A stretch of DNA of 64,000 nucleotides from Eunapius fragilis (Eukaryota > Porifera > Demospongiae > Spongillida > Spongillidae): contig OY811974.1 of assembly GCA_963681505.1 (NCBI GenBank), forward strand, positions 1,130,128 through 1,194,127, given 5' to 3'. The notes under the pieces are model-generated. The model searched no databases. It was not told the origin of the DNA and saw nothing but the letters and a program-made list of their open reading frames with translations. How positions within the stretch are numbered: the stretch's first letter is position 1; each line of letters begins with the position of its first letter. Shown in pieces: positions 33,907 through 49,100 of this stretch. The position numbers and the translations under genes were made by a program.

Positions 33907-34864
33907 GCACTGATAATTTGCCATATGCGCTAAAGCTGCATGATACAAAGTCCCATAGCCAAAATAGAGGCAGTGGTGAAATCTCACAAATACCGGAAAA
34001 TCAAGTAGACATACCGAAACTGATAAATAAAGAATAGCAACAAATGGTATTGAAATATTCAAAGTGTTGACTGCAAGTATTCCTCAGGTACTTGTGCTGG
34101 TTTCTCTCCAGTACTTGGCATCATGTCAGATGTTTTAGTTGCTGGAGCTCAAGTAGTCCCAGGCAAGGGCCTGGGGCAGGCCTTGGTGGCCTGGCGCAGC
34201 CTGTGACCCCCAGCACTTGTGTATAAAAGAATGCAGCATAGCTTACATTTACCTTGACTGGAGTAGCTTCGCTGGCGTTTAGGATCGGGTCTATCCAAGG
34301 CTAAGCGCACTGATAATCGCTGCCTTAATAGGGGAAGTTGCATGAAGAAGGTAGAATGTATTTGCACCCCACGGCTTGCAATTATCTATGACACGCGTTT
34401 CGAATTAAAGCATTAATTGCATTCTTGCGAAGATAATATTTTCACACATGACGCAACTGCGACGTTGGAATGTAATCGCTGGACAGAAATTTGTACAGGA
34501 ACGCGCGGAGCGGTGATGTAATCCAACCGCAGATGCGATGTGGGTCTGGGTACGAGACTACTCCTCCTCCTTTTGATTTATTACCTTTTCAATACTCTGT
34601 ACGAACCTTGAAATGGTATCAAGGAAAGGTGCATATCTGAAGTGCATAAACTGAAGGTATAGTATAGTGAGGAGCGCCTTAGTGAAAAGTAAGAAGAAAA
34701 GTGCAAAGTAAATTATAGAAGAGGTGAACAGGAAATATGACAAGGGAATGGTGGGACAATTCACAGGGCAGAGGTTATGCTTATAGCCTATGCTATAGGC
34801 AAATACATGCATGTAGCTGCAGGATGATGTTACCTTATCATTTTGCCTTACTTTTATAAACTTC
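33907..34864. other. Intergenic, downstream of the giant gene
   Basis: A 102-residue minus frame at 34558-34866 has a hydrophobic core, but it starts inside the presumed 3' end of the giant gene and has no other support. GTCTGGGTACGAGACT at 34543-34558 is a solo element end. Confidence 0.5.
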
Positions 34865-34865
34865 A

Positions 34866-34871
34866 TTTAAT
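34866..34871 (-). terminator. Possible polyadenylation signal of the giant gene
   Basis: The minus strand reads ATTAAA about 90 bp after the stop codon. Confidence 0.4.
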
Positions 34872-34956
34872 GTGCCACTTAAAAAGGTAAAAACACAATG
34901 CAATAAGATGGTGGCTAAAGACTCTATATGCTATATCCCTGTGGAAATTAATAATG

Positions 34957-35011
34957 TCAAAATGGGGGTGAGCAGCTCCATGCAGCATTGGTGTCTGTGG
35001 GCAGGCAGGAA
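34957..35011 (-). CDS. Giant gene last exon
   Basis: Phase 2, ACTTTCAG|T, reading CSCLPTDTNAAWSCSPPF and a TGA stop (34957-34959). Confidence 0.78.
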
Positions 35012-37906
35012 CTGAAAGTAAGAGGAGAGAAAATATGATTGGACCTTCACAACAGCACACAAAGAAGCCTTTGGACCATGTCACGTCTCTATCCCCTTAG
35101 TAAGGAACAAATCACCCACAGCTCAGTGACCACAACATACCAGGACAGAGCGCTGGACTTAACCAGACTCCCCACAGGATATGCCAGCCCATTGTAGATG
35201 CAGGTACGCTGGCATGTGTGGGCGGTACAGTTCCACCTCTCCTGAGTGAAGCCATTCTGACAAATGCTAGAGAGAAAAATTAAATGATGGTATCCTTATA
35301 CCAACACCACGGGCAACTATAGTCAGATGTGCAGCTCAGAAATTATAAATTCACCCACCACAATGAATTATTCTCCGAGACTCTCCTTATCATGATACCA
35401 TTACCGTCAATGATATTAATACCATGTGATAACTACAGACAACCTCAGCACTACGCCATGCCCATCTATGTGTCCCGTAGGATGATGTCATACACAGGCT
35501 TACCACCAGTTGCAGCCAATCTGAACCCTGTCATTCATGAGGTACTGCAGGCTGTTGAGGCCACACACTGCAACAAGAAGAGCACCATGACAACCACACC
35601 TGCTAGCTGACTTTCAATATTTCAGGCAATGCACAGAGCTAATCTTGTTACCCAGACCCCAAATGCAAACATGACATCACTCTACATGTACATGACCTTA
35701 TACTGCAAGATGCATTTGGGTCTGGGTACAAGATGAATATGTACCTATAAGTGGACCACCCCGCTAGCTAGACCCTGCAATGCGATATAGCCTGGGTTGT
35801 GTACACACTCATATAAGAACACCTGATGCCCAAGGCCCATAACAACAATGATGTAACCATGGCTAATTCATAGCCAGAGGGCTGGGCACCCCCGACAAGA
35901 ACGTATAAAGGGAGGCACACAACACACCAACCTCCACAGCTATAGCCGTCAGCTGCCAAGGACTGTCCCTGGGGGCACTTGCAGGTATAGGAGAGTGGCT
36001 GGTTGACACACATGTTGGAGCAGAGGTCTCCCAGTGGTGACTGACACTCATTGATATCTGAAGGCATGAAGATGTGACCAAAAACCATGAACAAATCCAA
36101 TAATTTCAACGCAGCATATAAATATCTATACATCCAAAAAAAAAAATTCAGCTACATCATGTATTACAAGTGTGACAGAGCTGGCTGTGGCTATTAGTCT
36201 GCCCAACCTCAAAGAGATCCTGTGAGAACCAAACTACTCCACAGTAGCCAACGCAATCATTATCACCAGATACTGACAGACAGTAACACATTTAAACAGG
36301 ATTCTAAGAGCTCGTTAATTAACACTTATAAATTCTCCCTTGAGAGTCTGCACCCATAAACCCGAGGGCTCACAATATGCATCATGTGTGACCCGTCAGA
36401 TACACTAAAAATAAAACAGGTCAGCCGGTTGAGATATATACGTTACATGAAAGCTAGTCCCAAGAGGAAATCGAAGGTACATAAATGGGTAATGATTCTT
36501 TTCCCTCTTCCATACATGATTAGTTAGTCCTGTAACCACAAGTACATTTAACAGCAGTTGTGTAAAAAGAATGAGAATAGGATAGGAATGCATGGTTGGA
36601 AAGCAACTTTGACTTGGGTTGCGTGGAAACACATATTACCCACTGCCTCAAACAGTATGCACAAATTGCCACGCCCCCTGTGGCCCATCACTCACCCGAG
36701 TACGTATAGTTGGGGCAGCAGGTGCCCGGGAACCGGTTCCCACGCACCATGGCAACAGGATACACCCCTTGGTTACCATCCACCAGTAGTGGGCACGAAG
36801 CGTTGGGACAGGAGCACTGGAAGGCGACACAGCAATTGGACTGGCGGACCTCAGTCAAGATGGAGTCCTGGGGGCAGGTGTAGGGGAGGGAGGGGCAGGG
36901 ACAGGTCTGGAAGGAACACTGAGCTGTGAGACCAGGGAGGAGTGGCTTGTAGCATGAGTAGGAGGTGTTCACTGCAAGGAGGTGGAGCATGACAGGTTCA
37001 AAGGTCAGCACCCAATAGACCACCCCCATCTCCCCCCCACTGCTGATACATCCATTTGATAATCCTTTGCCAATATTTATTAAGGTGCTCTCAAGCAACT
37101 GAGTAATTTCACTACCTAAATGTGTATAGGTAGTAAGAAGGTTTGATGAGGGTTTATTCCTAATTCGAATTAATTCATCATGATTATGTACATGTAAGCA
37201 GCTTATTCATACATCACTTTTTGGATTAACAGTACTTCACAGCTAGTGAAAAGATTTGATGAGGTTTTATTCCCAACGTTCAATGAATTCACCACAATTA
37301 TACAAGCAGCATCAGATTTCACTTTTTGGACTACAGATCCCAATACCAAAGTGGGTAGCTCACCTGAGCATTGAACCAGGGTTCCATTCCAGTACCACTG
37401 GGGCAGGCAGTTGCCGCAATAGTTGGGTACACACGTTGCCAGTGGGTGGGAGGGGCACACGGCACCAGCACAGGGATTTCCATCACAGGTGACCAGTGGG
37501 ATACCAAGAGGGCAGACTGTGTGTGTGTGTGCATGTGTGTGTACATGTGTGCGTTCATGTGTGTGCATGTGTGTGTATGCAAGTGTGTAGTATATTTGTA
37601 GATCAATAGATTAATCTGTAGATCAGTAGATTAATGTTATGATTCAATAGGTGCAATTATGCGTCCAGCACCACATCCATGTCCTTTGCCCATCCGACAC
37701 ATTCAACGACCCAGGAATATAACAAGGCTCACTATAATAATGTTATACTGAACAGGTAAGAAGTAAGACGGGTACAGCACATGTATGAACATGAAGGGTA
37801 CAACATTTAGAAACAAAAAGATCACATCACACGTAACTCCTGGGTGGGCAGGATCATTCCACAACCATATACTCTGTATAAATCAAGCACCCTGTGCACA
37901 TCCCAA

Positions 37907-37966
<60 letters not shown>

Positions 37967-40159
37967 TACACACACAATGCATCCAAACATCCCCTTCACA
38001 CAATGGTGTCACCATCAGGCCACCCCTGTACCATATAATAAAGTGACAGGCACTATGCAAGCAGGACTGGGCACCAGGGACCCAACATACACACCACCTT
38101 ACCTCTTTGTGTCACTTGCTGGACCGGAGCAATCTGGCAATACTGCCCCGCATAGCCGGCAGGACAAGAACAGTTGTAGCCCCCTGCAGCAGAACCCAGG
38201 CGTCTGGCGGTAATGTTGGTGCACCCCGGGTCTGCCCTGCTCCCACCACACACGCCATTGTTCTGGCACCAGGAGGGCACCACTTCCACCTGGACGCTCA
38301 AGAAGCCGCTCTGGAGCCCGTACCGGTCCTTGACGCGCACGCGGATCACGTCCGTGCCCACAAACTGCGGGTCGTACGGCAGGTACGTTACGTTCAGCCC
38401 GAGGAAGGCGACGTAACCCACGTAGGAGGAAATGTCCGAGCCTGGGGCCCAGACTGCCGGGCTGGACTGAGGGGTGCCGACCATGGTGGTCCACACAGTG
38501 TAACCCGCGGTACCGTGGGACCCACTCTGGACGATGACGGCAAGTTCGTCCACGTAGCCGTCAAAGTCGTATGCACCGACGCGGGCAACGGTTAGGGGTG
38601 CGGTGCGGTTGCCGTCGATGACCGCGTACGTCGTTGTCGCGTTCGGCAAAATGGACTGGGTTGTAGAAGAAGAGTTGGCGTATAGGAATATCTGAGGGGG
38701 GTTCCACTGGTTCGCGATGGTGAGGCCGAGGGTTCTCACGTCCCACAGTGGGCGGTTGTAGCCGTATGGACGCTCCCTGATGTAAACGTCGAGGAAATCG
38801 GTGCCATAACAGTATTTGCAGGGGGTGTACGTGAGGTATCCATCCAATGTGAGGGTGGCGTTGCCCCACACAGGTAGGGAGGCCAGATAGAAGTCAACAG
38901 TGTCCCCCTCGTGGTCCGTGAACTGCAGCTGCGTTGTGGCAACGGCGCCCTGGGTGACCAAGATGGGTGTGGTTGGGAGGAGGAGCTTAGGGGGAGTGTT
39001 GATGGAGAAGTTGCCTATCTGGATGACCACAAACTGAGTGGCACTGCTGAAGAAGGACGTTGTGCTGACGGTAGTATTCTGAACTGTGCTGTTAATGACC
39101 GTGGAGCAGACCTTCAGGGGATGATTTATATTAATAACACGGAGACGGATATTATTGTCCGGACCAAGTACTAATTAACTTTAATTTTTTGGGGGCAATG
39201 TATAATATAGGGGTACATTGATATTTTCAATCAAAATATTCCTGATGGAAAACTCAATAATCAAGCAACCTAAAATAACACATATGTGCATACACACAAT
39301 ACGTTAAATTGACAAATCAGGTGCCATTGTAATCGAGTACACATATTGGACACCAGGACATATTCGTCCCCCATAAGTATACGTTGTGCCTTGAGAGGTG
39401 GACAGCACAAACATGACCCCCCCCCCCTCTCTATGGAGTAAGAACTGAATGAAGGTCTGGGAACCCTGTGCTCACCTTGGCAGCAATGGTGTAGGTGGTC
39501 CAGTCCACTACTGAACTGATTCCACAAGTGGCGCCAACTTCCCTCCAAACCTGTTCCACTGCGAATCAACAAAAACCAGTGTAACTACAACCACACAAAA
39601 ATCCAGTGTGTTGCAAGGGTTTAGTGATGGAACCTGGTACCCCCACTGCAACATTGATCATTAGGTCTGGGCAAAGTGCTTATCTATTTCATGGATTGGA
39701 TAATAATAATAAAATAAAAAAGGCATGCTGTTGAAAATAATAGAATCACTCTGCATTAATAACTAGGCACTCTTGGCAAAGCAAGCAGAGCATATGAGGA
39801 TCATGGCTAACACAAACCCATACATTGCACTTAAGCCTACGTCTGCATGTATGCTTCACAGAAATGCACAAGCTGTGTTGTCCCCAGAACTTCCACCAAT
39901 GCAACACACTGTTGCTGTGGTTACCTTTGTCCCAGTAGGCCAGCTCGGGCACGACCATGTTTGGATCTAGCTGCTGCCCAAATGTGGCATTGATAACCAA
40001 GGCACCGTACAGGGAGGGCTGTCCAATGAACGACACGTAGAAGCTTGGTCCTCCTACGTCTGTGAATCTGTGAGCAAAGGGTGTACAGGTTAGAGTTAAG
40101 GCTGGGATTGCATGGCTCCTAGGTTCAACATTAATAATTTTAATGGACTACCACCCCAC

Positions 40160-40198
<39 letters not shown>

Positions 40199-43100
40199 TG
40201 ACCTCCTGGCTATGACTCGTGATGTCTGTCCCATCGTGACGGCAGGGTTGCTGATGTAAGGGACACTGGACCTGTAGCTCTTGGCAATGTCTGTGCTATT
40301 AAAGAAGCCTGCAAACACTCTGGTGAGCGGTAAAAGGCCTGGGGAAAATAAAACGTTAGTATTGATACCATACCTTGTCTTGCCCCTCCATGTATTGTAT
40401 GTAGGTATTACATGTACATCCAGCACAATCCACAACATTTTCTATTCCATACTGAACTTCCCAGTTTCCATTCCATATTACACTACCCAGTTTCCATTCC
40501 ACATACTAAACTCCCCAGTTTCCATTCCATACTATACTCTCAAGTTCCTATTCCAATACCTCCAGTTGTTTTGACAGTGATGCTGTGGTCTCCATCCAAA
40601 TACAAAATAGAATCGTCACTGATGATTTGGGAAAGCACAAGTGTGACATCTCTGCCCCTGGTTGAGACAACCTGCGTATCCTTTGGTCCTGAATACCAAG
40701 GACAGTGACAACAACAAGATGTTAATTGCATGCATTTTAAATAAATTTGTCTCCGGTCTACTCACGTAGGAGAACGACAGGGCCGCTGTCAACCTTAACG
40801 CAACGGTGAACGTAGTTGCAGAACTCCACAGTGTGGTAGAGGGGCCTGCCTGGTTCAAACGAGAAGAAGCTGTCGTTGAAGTTTGGAACCTTTCCCTCGC
40901 TGAGAGCAATGATTTCTGAGAGGTTGACAAAAGGTGTTCCATTGAGGTAGAGCAGGCCACCTCCAATGGAAGCCCACTGGGAGGAGCCAAATCCCACCTC
41001 AGTGCGAGGTAAGACGTCAGTCCCCTGTGTTGTACTCCCAATATACCAATCTATGTTTGGGGGGGGGGGGGGGCATGTGAATAGGAGAGAGGGTAGAAAG
41101 GGAGGTGAGGGGGAAGATAGAGAGGAGGTGGAGAGGGAAGAGGGGAGGATGGAGCAGGAGAGAGGAAGGGAAAGGATGGAAGAAAGTAATGAGAATGATC
41201 CGATGTAAACTGAGGGACATGAAATGTACAGGAAAGCAAATGTGTAACATACATGTAGGTGGAAGGTGAATATTAAACAGTATGAGGATGAAGTCAAAAA
41301 AATTTTTTAAAGGTAATAGGCCTTAACACTTCCAGTAGAACATGCACCTTAGCCTCCCCAAGGGCCCATATTGCGTACATATGCTTTTGACGTCACTGAA
41401 TACATTCTTCCAGGTGACATTGACAGCACTTTCGGCCTGAATGACCAGGACGGTCTGGTTTGGCTTGCCCGCCCACTGGACAGCAAAGCGCGACGAAGCA
41501 ACCACTTGGACCACCAAGGTCAGAGCAGTGCTATTGAGGGAGGTGGCAACGTACGTCACCCCGGAGCTGGTGGCAGTCTGGCTCAAACCGGCACCATTGA
41601 CGGCTCGTACGGTGGCATAGTACGTCACGTTGTTTTTTATGAGCCCCGTAAGGGAACCGTTGATTCCCTGCGTGGATGTTCCGACAGAAGTGAAGGGTTG
41701 GAGGTCTTGGCCGTAAGGGGACGACCCCACTGCCCACTGGTAGCCCACCACACCGCTTTCGGGATCCGAAAACCCCCACGTCACTAAGATCGTCGCGTTG
41801 TTCCCTTGGAACGCGACCGCCTCGCTCGTAGAGTAAGCAACGTCGTAGTGGAGGATGGGTGAGGTGAGGATGGGAGGGGTGGTGTCGACGGTGATGCCGT
41901 TGGATGAGGCCTGCGCTCTCCGCCCCGATGCACTGGTCGCCTCAACCGTGATGTAATAAGTGGCAGGAAGGAATGCCGGGAAGGCGGGACCCTGCTGCAG
42001 CTGCAGCTGCTGAGTGGCGTTGCTGAACTGGGCAGAGTAGGATCCCGGGGAGAGGGTGAGGTTGTGGAGTGTGAAGCTGAAGGTGTAAGGGTCGACGGAC
42101 GAGCAGGTCTGGTTGCAGCCATAGTTGTAGCACAGCTGTGTGGCCGGTCGGCATGGTGTGCATGGCAGTAACACGTCCTGGAACACACAGAGCAGCAAAC
42201 ATAAAAACACACACGTGAATTAAAATTAAAATGATCCAATATCTACGTGCATGCGTCTATACCTTTTAAATAATTGTAGTAGATTTTTTAAAATTAAAAA
42301 TACTGATACTAATGCATAAAGATTTGACATGCTGGTATGCGGAGCTGTTTTCAAGAGGAAGTATCATTTGCACTTTTTGAAAACCATTTTGCACACGTTA
42401 CTTTTTCGCTGGCACACAGAGGGAATATCAGTATAAAGAAAATTGCATCAACCTTGACTTTTACAGTTTTAGTTTTTAAAAAAGAAAAACTTCATAAAGT
42501 TACTGACTTCGAATGTTTACTTATCTCTATGCATATGTGTGTGAGCACTTCCATACTCACCTGCCAGCCGCTAACACTGCTGTCTCCCGGCTTGGTCCCG
42601 GCAGCTGCCCTGAACGCCACAATTGGACTTCCAGAGCTGTAGAATGGCACGCCGTATCCACACACTCCAGCAGGCCTTGTCGTCACGGCGATGTTGGAGA
42701 ACACGGCCGCAACGACGGGGGTAGCGATGACGCTTGACGATAAGGGAATCGGTTCATCCTTGGTGAACACGTGGACCACCAGTCGCGTGGCGCCGCTGAG
42801 GGCTGTGACGTCATACAGGACGGCCACCAGCTGGTCATCAATCCTGACCTCCACGGAGCGGGTTATACCGGTGTCCAGCTGCCGCGAATAGAAGCCGAGC
42901 GAGTACTCGTGAGGGACGGAGAGGTCCAGGGAGATGTTCTTGGTGACTTGCAATGGTGCGGACAGCGGGTCGCCGTTGTAGCTCCACAGGAGCACGCTCT
43001 GCGGGTAAAACTGCCGGCCGAGCGCCGTCCTGGAGTGGTGTATCTGCAGGCCCACTGCCGCAAAGGACTGGTCCCTGGGCAGCGATCCGTCCTTGTCAAA

Positions 43101-46100
43101 CTCTGCCAGCACGACGCTCGGGCTGTCCATAAATACGAGCGACGTCACGACGTAGGGCTGGAGGGAGGGGTCACCCGAGGCGGCCTGAACGTCCAACGTC
43201 ACCGTTGACCTGTTGGTGATGGCGACTGGGATCTGGTAGGCCCCCGAGAGCAGGAACTGTCCGGTAGGATCTAACGTTGCCGATATATTCACCAGGCCCA
43301 TACCGGGGTTGTCCGTCACCTGTCCCAACCGGTACACTGTCGACTGAGCTGCTACGCCCACAAGAGCGGGTGGAACTAGCTTGACCCCGTCCAGAGGCGC
43401 GATCGTCACCAAGTCATTGCACGCCCCGCTCTGCAGTCCGAGCAAGCTGTGAGCGAGGGAGGCGCTGAGGGTGCCCAGTCCGCTCTGGTAGACGGCATCT
43501 CCCTGCCAGCTCAGGCCGTCCATGACCGTACCGGGGAGCAGTGCGCTGCCGTCCACCAGTATGGGTTCAGAGAAGGCCACACTCGTCAGGTTGGCTCGGT
43601 TCGTCGCCCGGACGGCGACGCTGTAGGCGACTCCCGGGGTCAAGGCGGGACCCTCGAACGTGAACGAGAGGCTCTGTCCCACGCCGGCGTAACCGAGGGC
43701 GACAGAGGTGACCAGGACACTGCTGCAGGCTGACCTAGTCACCAGGCCCACCTCGTACCCGCTCACGCCGCTCTCCGGGTCCGGGAAGCCATTCCAGGAT
43801 GCGTACAGGTTCACGCCCGGCTGGACGTAGATCAGGTGATCCTGTCCGGGGGCACTGTTCCACGACGACTCGCTGGGCCCCACCGTCACCGCCTGGATCG
43901 AGGGCGGGGTGGTGTCGACTAAGAGGGGATTGGAGGATGCTGCGATACACTGTCCCGCTTGGTCCACAGCTCGGACGGTTGCGTAGTACGTGGTGTTATG
44001 CTTCAGGGACAACCCCGTTGCCGTCCCAACCGTATCCGTGCCAACATCCACCAGCCGAAGCACTTCGAAGCGAGAAGTGTAGTTAGACTTTATATCAGCG
44101 CAAAGGAGACCGAGTTCTTGGGAGGAAAGTGGTCGGGTCCCCAGGGCCCACTGATATGACTGCACAGGAAGTGACCCTTCAAACTGGCTCCAGTAGGCGG
44201 TGACCGAGCTCAGGTCAGACTGGTACGGAGGCAGGACCACCTCTCCAGGGATGATGGCACTGCTGACCCCAACAGTGACCCCGTCGCTTGTGGCATCCAC
44301 CCACGAACCCGACACAGCGTGGGCTCGGACCGTGACATAGTACATTCCCATGGCGACGAGTCTCAGCCCGGCAAAGGTGTACCTCTGCACGGACCCAACC
44401 CCTGTGAGAGGCACAACATTGGTGCGCGTGTTGGGGAACTCCCGCCCACTCCCTACAGCGACCTCGTAGTACGCAACAGCCTGCTCAGGTGACCCGTCTC
44501 CGAAACCTGACCAGTAAGCTGAGAGCGTAGCAAGGGACACCTGGAAGTTCAGTTCAAACCCGTCAACGAGGCCGTCCCTGACGATCCCGGTCCCCAGGCC
44601 CCTGGTGGTGACGGCAGACCCATTGCTGCGCAGTACGTGGACCCGCCCGGTGAGGTCTGTGGCCTGCACCAGCACCCTGTAGGTCTCCCCGTTGTAGAGC
44701 TGTATCTGGTCCGTGGAGACGGGGAACGTGTTGTCGACCAGAGTGGGGAGGAGGGAGGACGTTTGGAGGTTTAGGGATGTGGTGATGTAGCCTTGGACCA
44801 TCATGCCATCAGCACTCTCCACTGCCCAGCGGTACTCCTGGATGGGACAGTTCACACCAAAGTGGAAGTAGGCGGATGTGTAGTTGGTGGTGTTCTGGTA
44901 GTCTATGTCGGAACCCGGGGAGGGTCCGTCGTGGATCCAGTCTGGCAGGGTGTTCTCGGGGGACACGATGAACACGGGACCGCTGGACGTGGTGGTGTAG
45001 AGGCCCGTCTGGTCGTAGCCACGCACGCTGAAGTAGACTGCCTGGCGCGACTGAGGGTTCAGCCACACCTGGGCTAACGTTGTGGTGAGCATTCCGTTTG
45101 CGCCAAGTACGGGCGAGAACGGTGCGTAACGGAACAGATTGTCGATTCCTGTATTGCTGCCGATGCCCACTTCATATCTATGGAAATGAAAGTGAGGAGA
45201 GAAAAAAAAATTTAACCGCCCCAATTGCCACTAGCAGGCCCTTGCCCTTGGCAACATGATCTAGGTTCTATATAAGTAAGCCCGCAGCCAAAACTGTAAA
45301 GAAAAACGAAAAAAATAATTTTGGGTATCATGGATGAAATTTAATTATTTGCATAAGGTGTGTACTAGTGGAATTTGTGCACACACGTAAAATAGCACAC
45401 GATCACATGGCTTTCCCAGTGCACGGCACATGTGTAAACACACATACACTGTACATGTGCAGGGTTATTCGACCCCACAACACACACACATACGGATACA
45501 TACACACTTACATACAATGCATGTATACACTCTCATGCACACACACATAAATTGCATGCAATGTATATACATGTAGCTGATACACCACACACACCCTATA
45601 AATGCCATGTGCACACACCCAATACCTTTAAGTTATACAACCTCACCTAGCAATCCCCACTGGATCACTGAAGTCACTGAAGTACAAGACCACAGTATCA
45701 GTGTCCAAGAGACACGCAGCACTGCTAAGAACAGACACGGCAGAGCCGTTTGAAAATGCCACGTTTGGCTGAACAATAACGTTGCCCACGGCAACTGGAG
45801 GTGACGTTTTGTAGTATATCGGACCGGCAACGTAGGACTCAGAGAGACCAGCAGCGTTGATAGCCAGTAAGGTCACGTAGTAACCCACACCAGCAGAGAA
45901 TCGCAGAATGGGTGAACTGAAATCATTGGAGTAGCCTGGCAGGAGCGTAGTGTTCAAAACGGACACGTCATTGGGACTGACCCCTATTGAAATGGTGTAG
46001 CGGTCAATCCCACTTTCTGGGTCTGTGATGTTCCTCCACGAGCAGGACAAGGAGCCGTCGAAGGTGGGAGCAGATGTGTTGTGCAGGGCCGGGATGAACG

Positions 46101-46120
46101 TAGGACAGACCAACTGCACC

Positions 46121-46185
<65 letters not shown>

Positions 46186-49100
46186 ATATGTGTAGTAGGT
46201 GTGGTGTGAGCATATATATATATATATGGGACAGTGTCCCACAGAATCACCCTTCTGGCTAGTTTTTCAAGTTTTCAATTTTTTTGATTTTCCTTGAACA
46301 CCCATGAGCTTCTATCAAATGGTCCTTACGCATCCTAAATCGGACTATCCATCACAAAGTTATTAGGCACTGAATTTATAATTAGCCATACATTTCAATG
46401 CGAGCGTTACTTTTCTTTTGCTTGTTCTGGAAATTTTGAAAAAGTACCATAAGGGTGATTTAGCTGGACACTGTCCCATATATATATAACTATATACATA
46501 GAATGCACAGTCAATGATGCAGATACTTTAGGGAGTGTGGGATAAGTGTTTCTCCCATAAACACCTTGTGCAGTTGATAATCAATTGCAACTGTTCTGTG
46601 GTAATATCTAACTAGTAAAATCCTATCAGGGATTTTGTTGCATCAAAGCTTTACAACACAAAATGCAAGACCTTTTTAAAAAGTAAAACCCTCAAAAACA
46701 AAAATTCTGAGCAATTTTAGCATGCCAGAGTTCCCACAGCAACCAAGATCCCTACCTCTCCAGACTGAGGTGTGGAGGTATCCACGACAACAGCATTGGT
46801 AGTGGCAGTGGACTGCAGACCAGCACTGTTCCAAACGGATACAGTTACGTAGTTGCTTAGACCATCACGGACACCAACTGTCCCTCGGACATAATTTTCA
46901 ACTGTTGTGGAGTAATTGCTAATGTCACCACCACCCGGGTACGTCCCGGTCTTGATCGTGGCTCCGCCCACAACTCCACCCTCCAGGTCTGCGGCACTCC
47001 ACGTTGCAGAGTAGCTCGGCATGGTTTGATATTGAATGTCACCAGTTTCGGTTTCGCCGTAGGAATAAGTGGCATATTCAAGAGCATACAGCCCTGCACG
47101 ACCCACTTGTAGGTGAGGAGGGGTGGGGTCAATGATGAAGCCATTCGAGGTTGACTCGAGTATGCGATTGCACCCGGTAACACCTCTGACGGTGATGAAG
47201 AGGGGCTGATTCCCGTACTGATCCAGGCCTGAGAGCAAAACCTGGTGATAGTGAGAGAAAGAAGAAAGGAAGAGAAGAAGATGAAAGGAATAGAAGAGAC
47301 GAAGCATGAAAATGAAGAGAGGAATAAAAAAGGGAGATCATATTGTAGAGGCTTGTCTGTTTGATCATTAAGATGTCACTGTGTGTACATAGACAGCAGT
47401 CAGCTCATCACAACACTTTATCCTTCTTTTGAACACCTGGACCACGTGCTGGGTGCTATCCCGTTTACATCATCCCAATCTCCTCATCAACATCACTCAC
47501 CCTCCCTCCCCAATATCGCACCATCACTATCCCCTCAAAACACCTCCCCTTCCCAATCTCCCCTTACATCACTCCTCCCCTCCAGCAATCTTACCCCACA
47601 ATGCTCCTCCCCTTCACAATCTTACCCTCACATCACTCCTCCCCTTCCCAATCTCCACATCACCCCTCCCTCTCACTTCACTCGCAACCCTTCATCATAC
47701 CAACACCTACCTGGGCGTAGCCAGAGCCGTTTCCAACGACAACCACCCCACTGTCAGTGAAGGGCAGGACGGACTCCTTGGAGAACACAGGGTCCTCCCC
47801 CACTGCCCACTCAAAGCGTGCTATGCCACCACAGCTCTGGCTCAGAAAACCAGAGAAAGTAGCCGATATAGCCGTGACCTCATCGGTGTAATCAATGTCC
47901 AAGCCGCTAGGGTCGTCCCCATCAGAGACAGTGCCTGCTACATCACCAGGAGCGACACTGCAGTGGCAAATTGTGTATGTGTGTGTGTGCGTGTGTGTGT
48001 GTGGGAGGGGGGTGGAGAAGTGGTGGTATGAGGCATTAACGGCAAGCCACATCATGTGTGCAGGTGCATACATTAACTTTTAATAAATGATAAAAGGCTT
48101 GTCTGCAAATTCTATTTTATTTGCAAGGTCAAGGTGGCTGTAGTGTTGCATGTAGCGTACACAAGAAAGAAAAAAAAATTGTTTAAGAAGCGTTCCACGT
48201 ACATGAAGGTGTCTGAGAGGATCGGAACAGACACGTGCCCAGCTGGATCTATTGCATTCACCACCATCCTGTACAGCTCCCCCGGGGTGAGCGAAAGCCC
48301 CTTCACAGATCCCCCCGTCTCTCCGCCAAAGCTGACCGCTCCCCGGACGAGCGTCCCGCTGGTGTTCGCTATGCCAACCACATACTGCAGCTGGCTAGAC
48401 TCCGCGTCCACTCCCAGCCAACGACCTTTGACCTCCGTTGCATCCGCAACGGTTGCCAACTGGTCCCCACCGTCGGCGTACGTGCTTGGGATGACAGTCA
48501 CGTACTGCATGGTGGGCGTGGTCAGGTCCACCAGGACCCCGTCTGTGCTGTATTCTGCTTTGAGGCCAGCACCGTTCGTGAAGATGACCGTGGTGACGTA
48601 CCTCGCGCCGGACACGAGCCGGAGCCCGTGTGCCGTCCATTGGACGGAGCCGGAGGAGAGCAGGAAGGTGTGGCTGGCATTGACGTCCAGCGGGTTGGGA
48701 AGGACGCGGGTCCTGAGTCCTCCTTGGAGCTGGTACACGGCTGTCTCCACGAGGAGGATGCCCGACTGGGGGTCTGACGCACCCCATGAGGAGGTGAGGT
48801 TGTCTGTGAGGTTGAAGTAGTCCAGGTCTTGGGGAGGGTTCAACCCGTCGACCAGGTATGTCAGCTGAGGGGGCGTGATGTCAATGACCAAGGTGTTTGA
48901 GGTTGCCATGGTGACAAGCCCCGCCCCATTCGTGGCCTGGACGGTGACGGCGAGGGTGTCACCGTTGCGCAAGCTCAGCTGATTCCAGGTGGCACTTGAG
49001 GTGCTCCCTTTGAGGTAGAGCGTTGACAGCACCGCAGGTGTAGGGAGCTTCTGCTGAACCGTCACGACGTAGCTGGCTATTCCCGACTCGCCGTCAGAGA

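Noticed and set aside
34558-34866. A 102-residue minus frame with hydrophobic segments
   Set aside because: It begins within the likely 3' untranslated region of the giant gene and has no family, promoter or splice support.
42771-43733. Long plus-strand frames opposite the largest exon (also 38107-38595, 48134-48820 and 54568-55356)
   Set aside because: They are antisense shadows of GC-rich exons whose minus-strand frame has domain and splice support.
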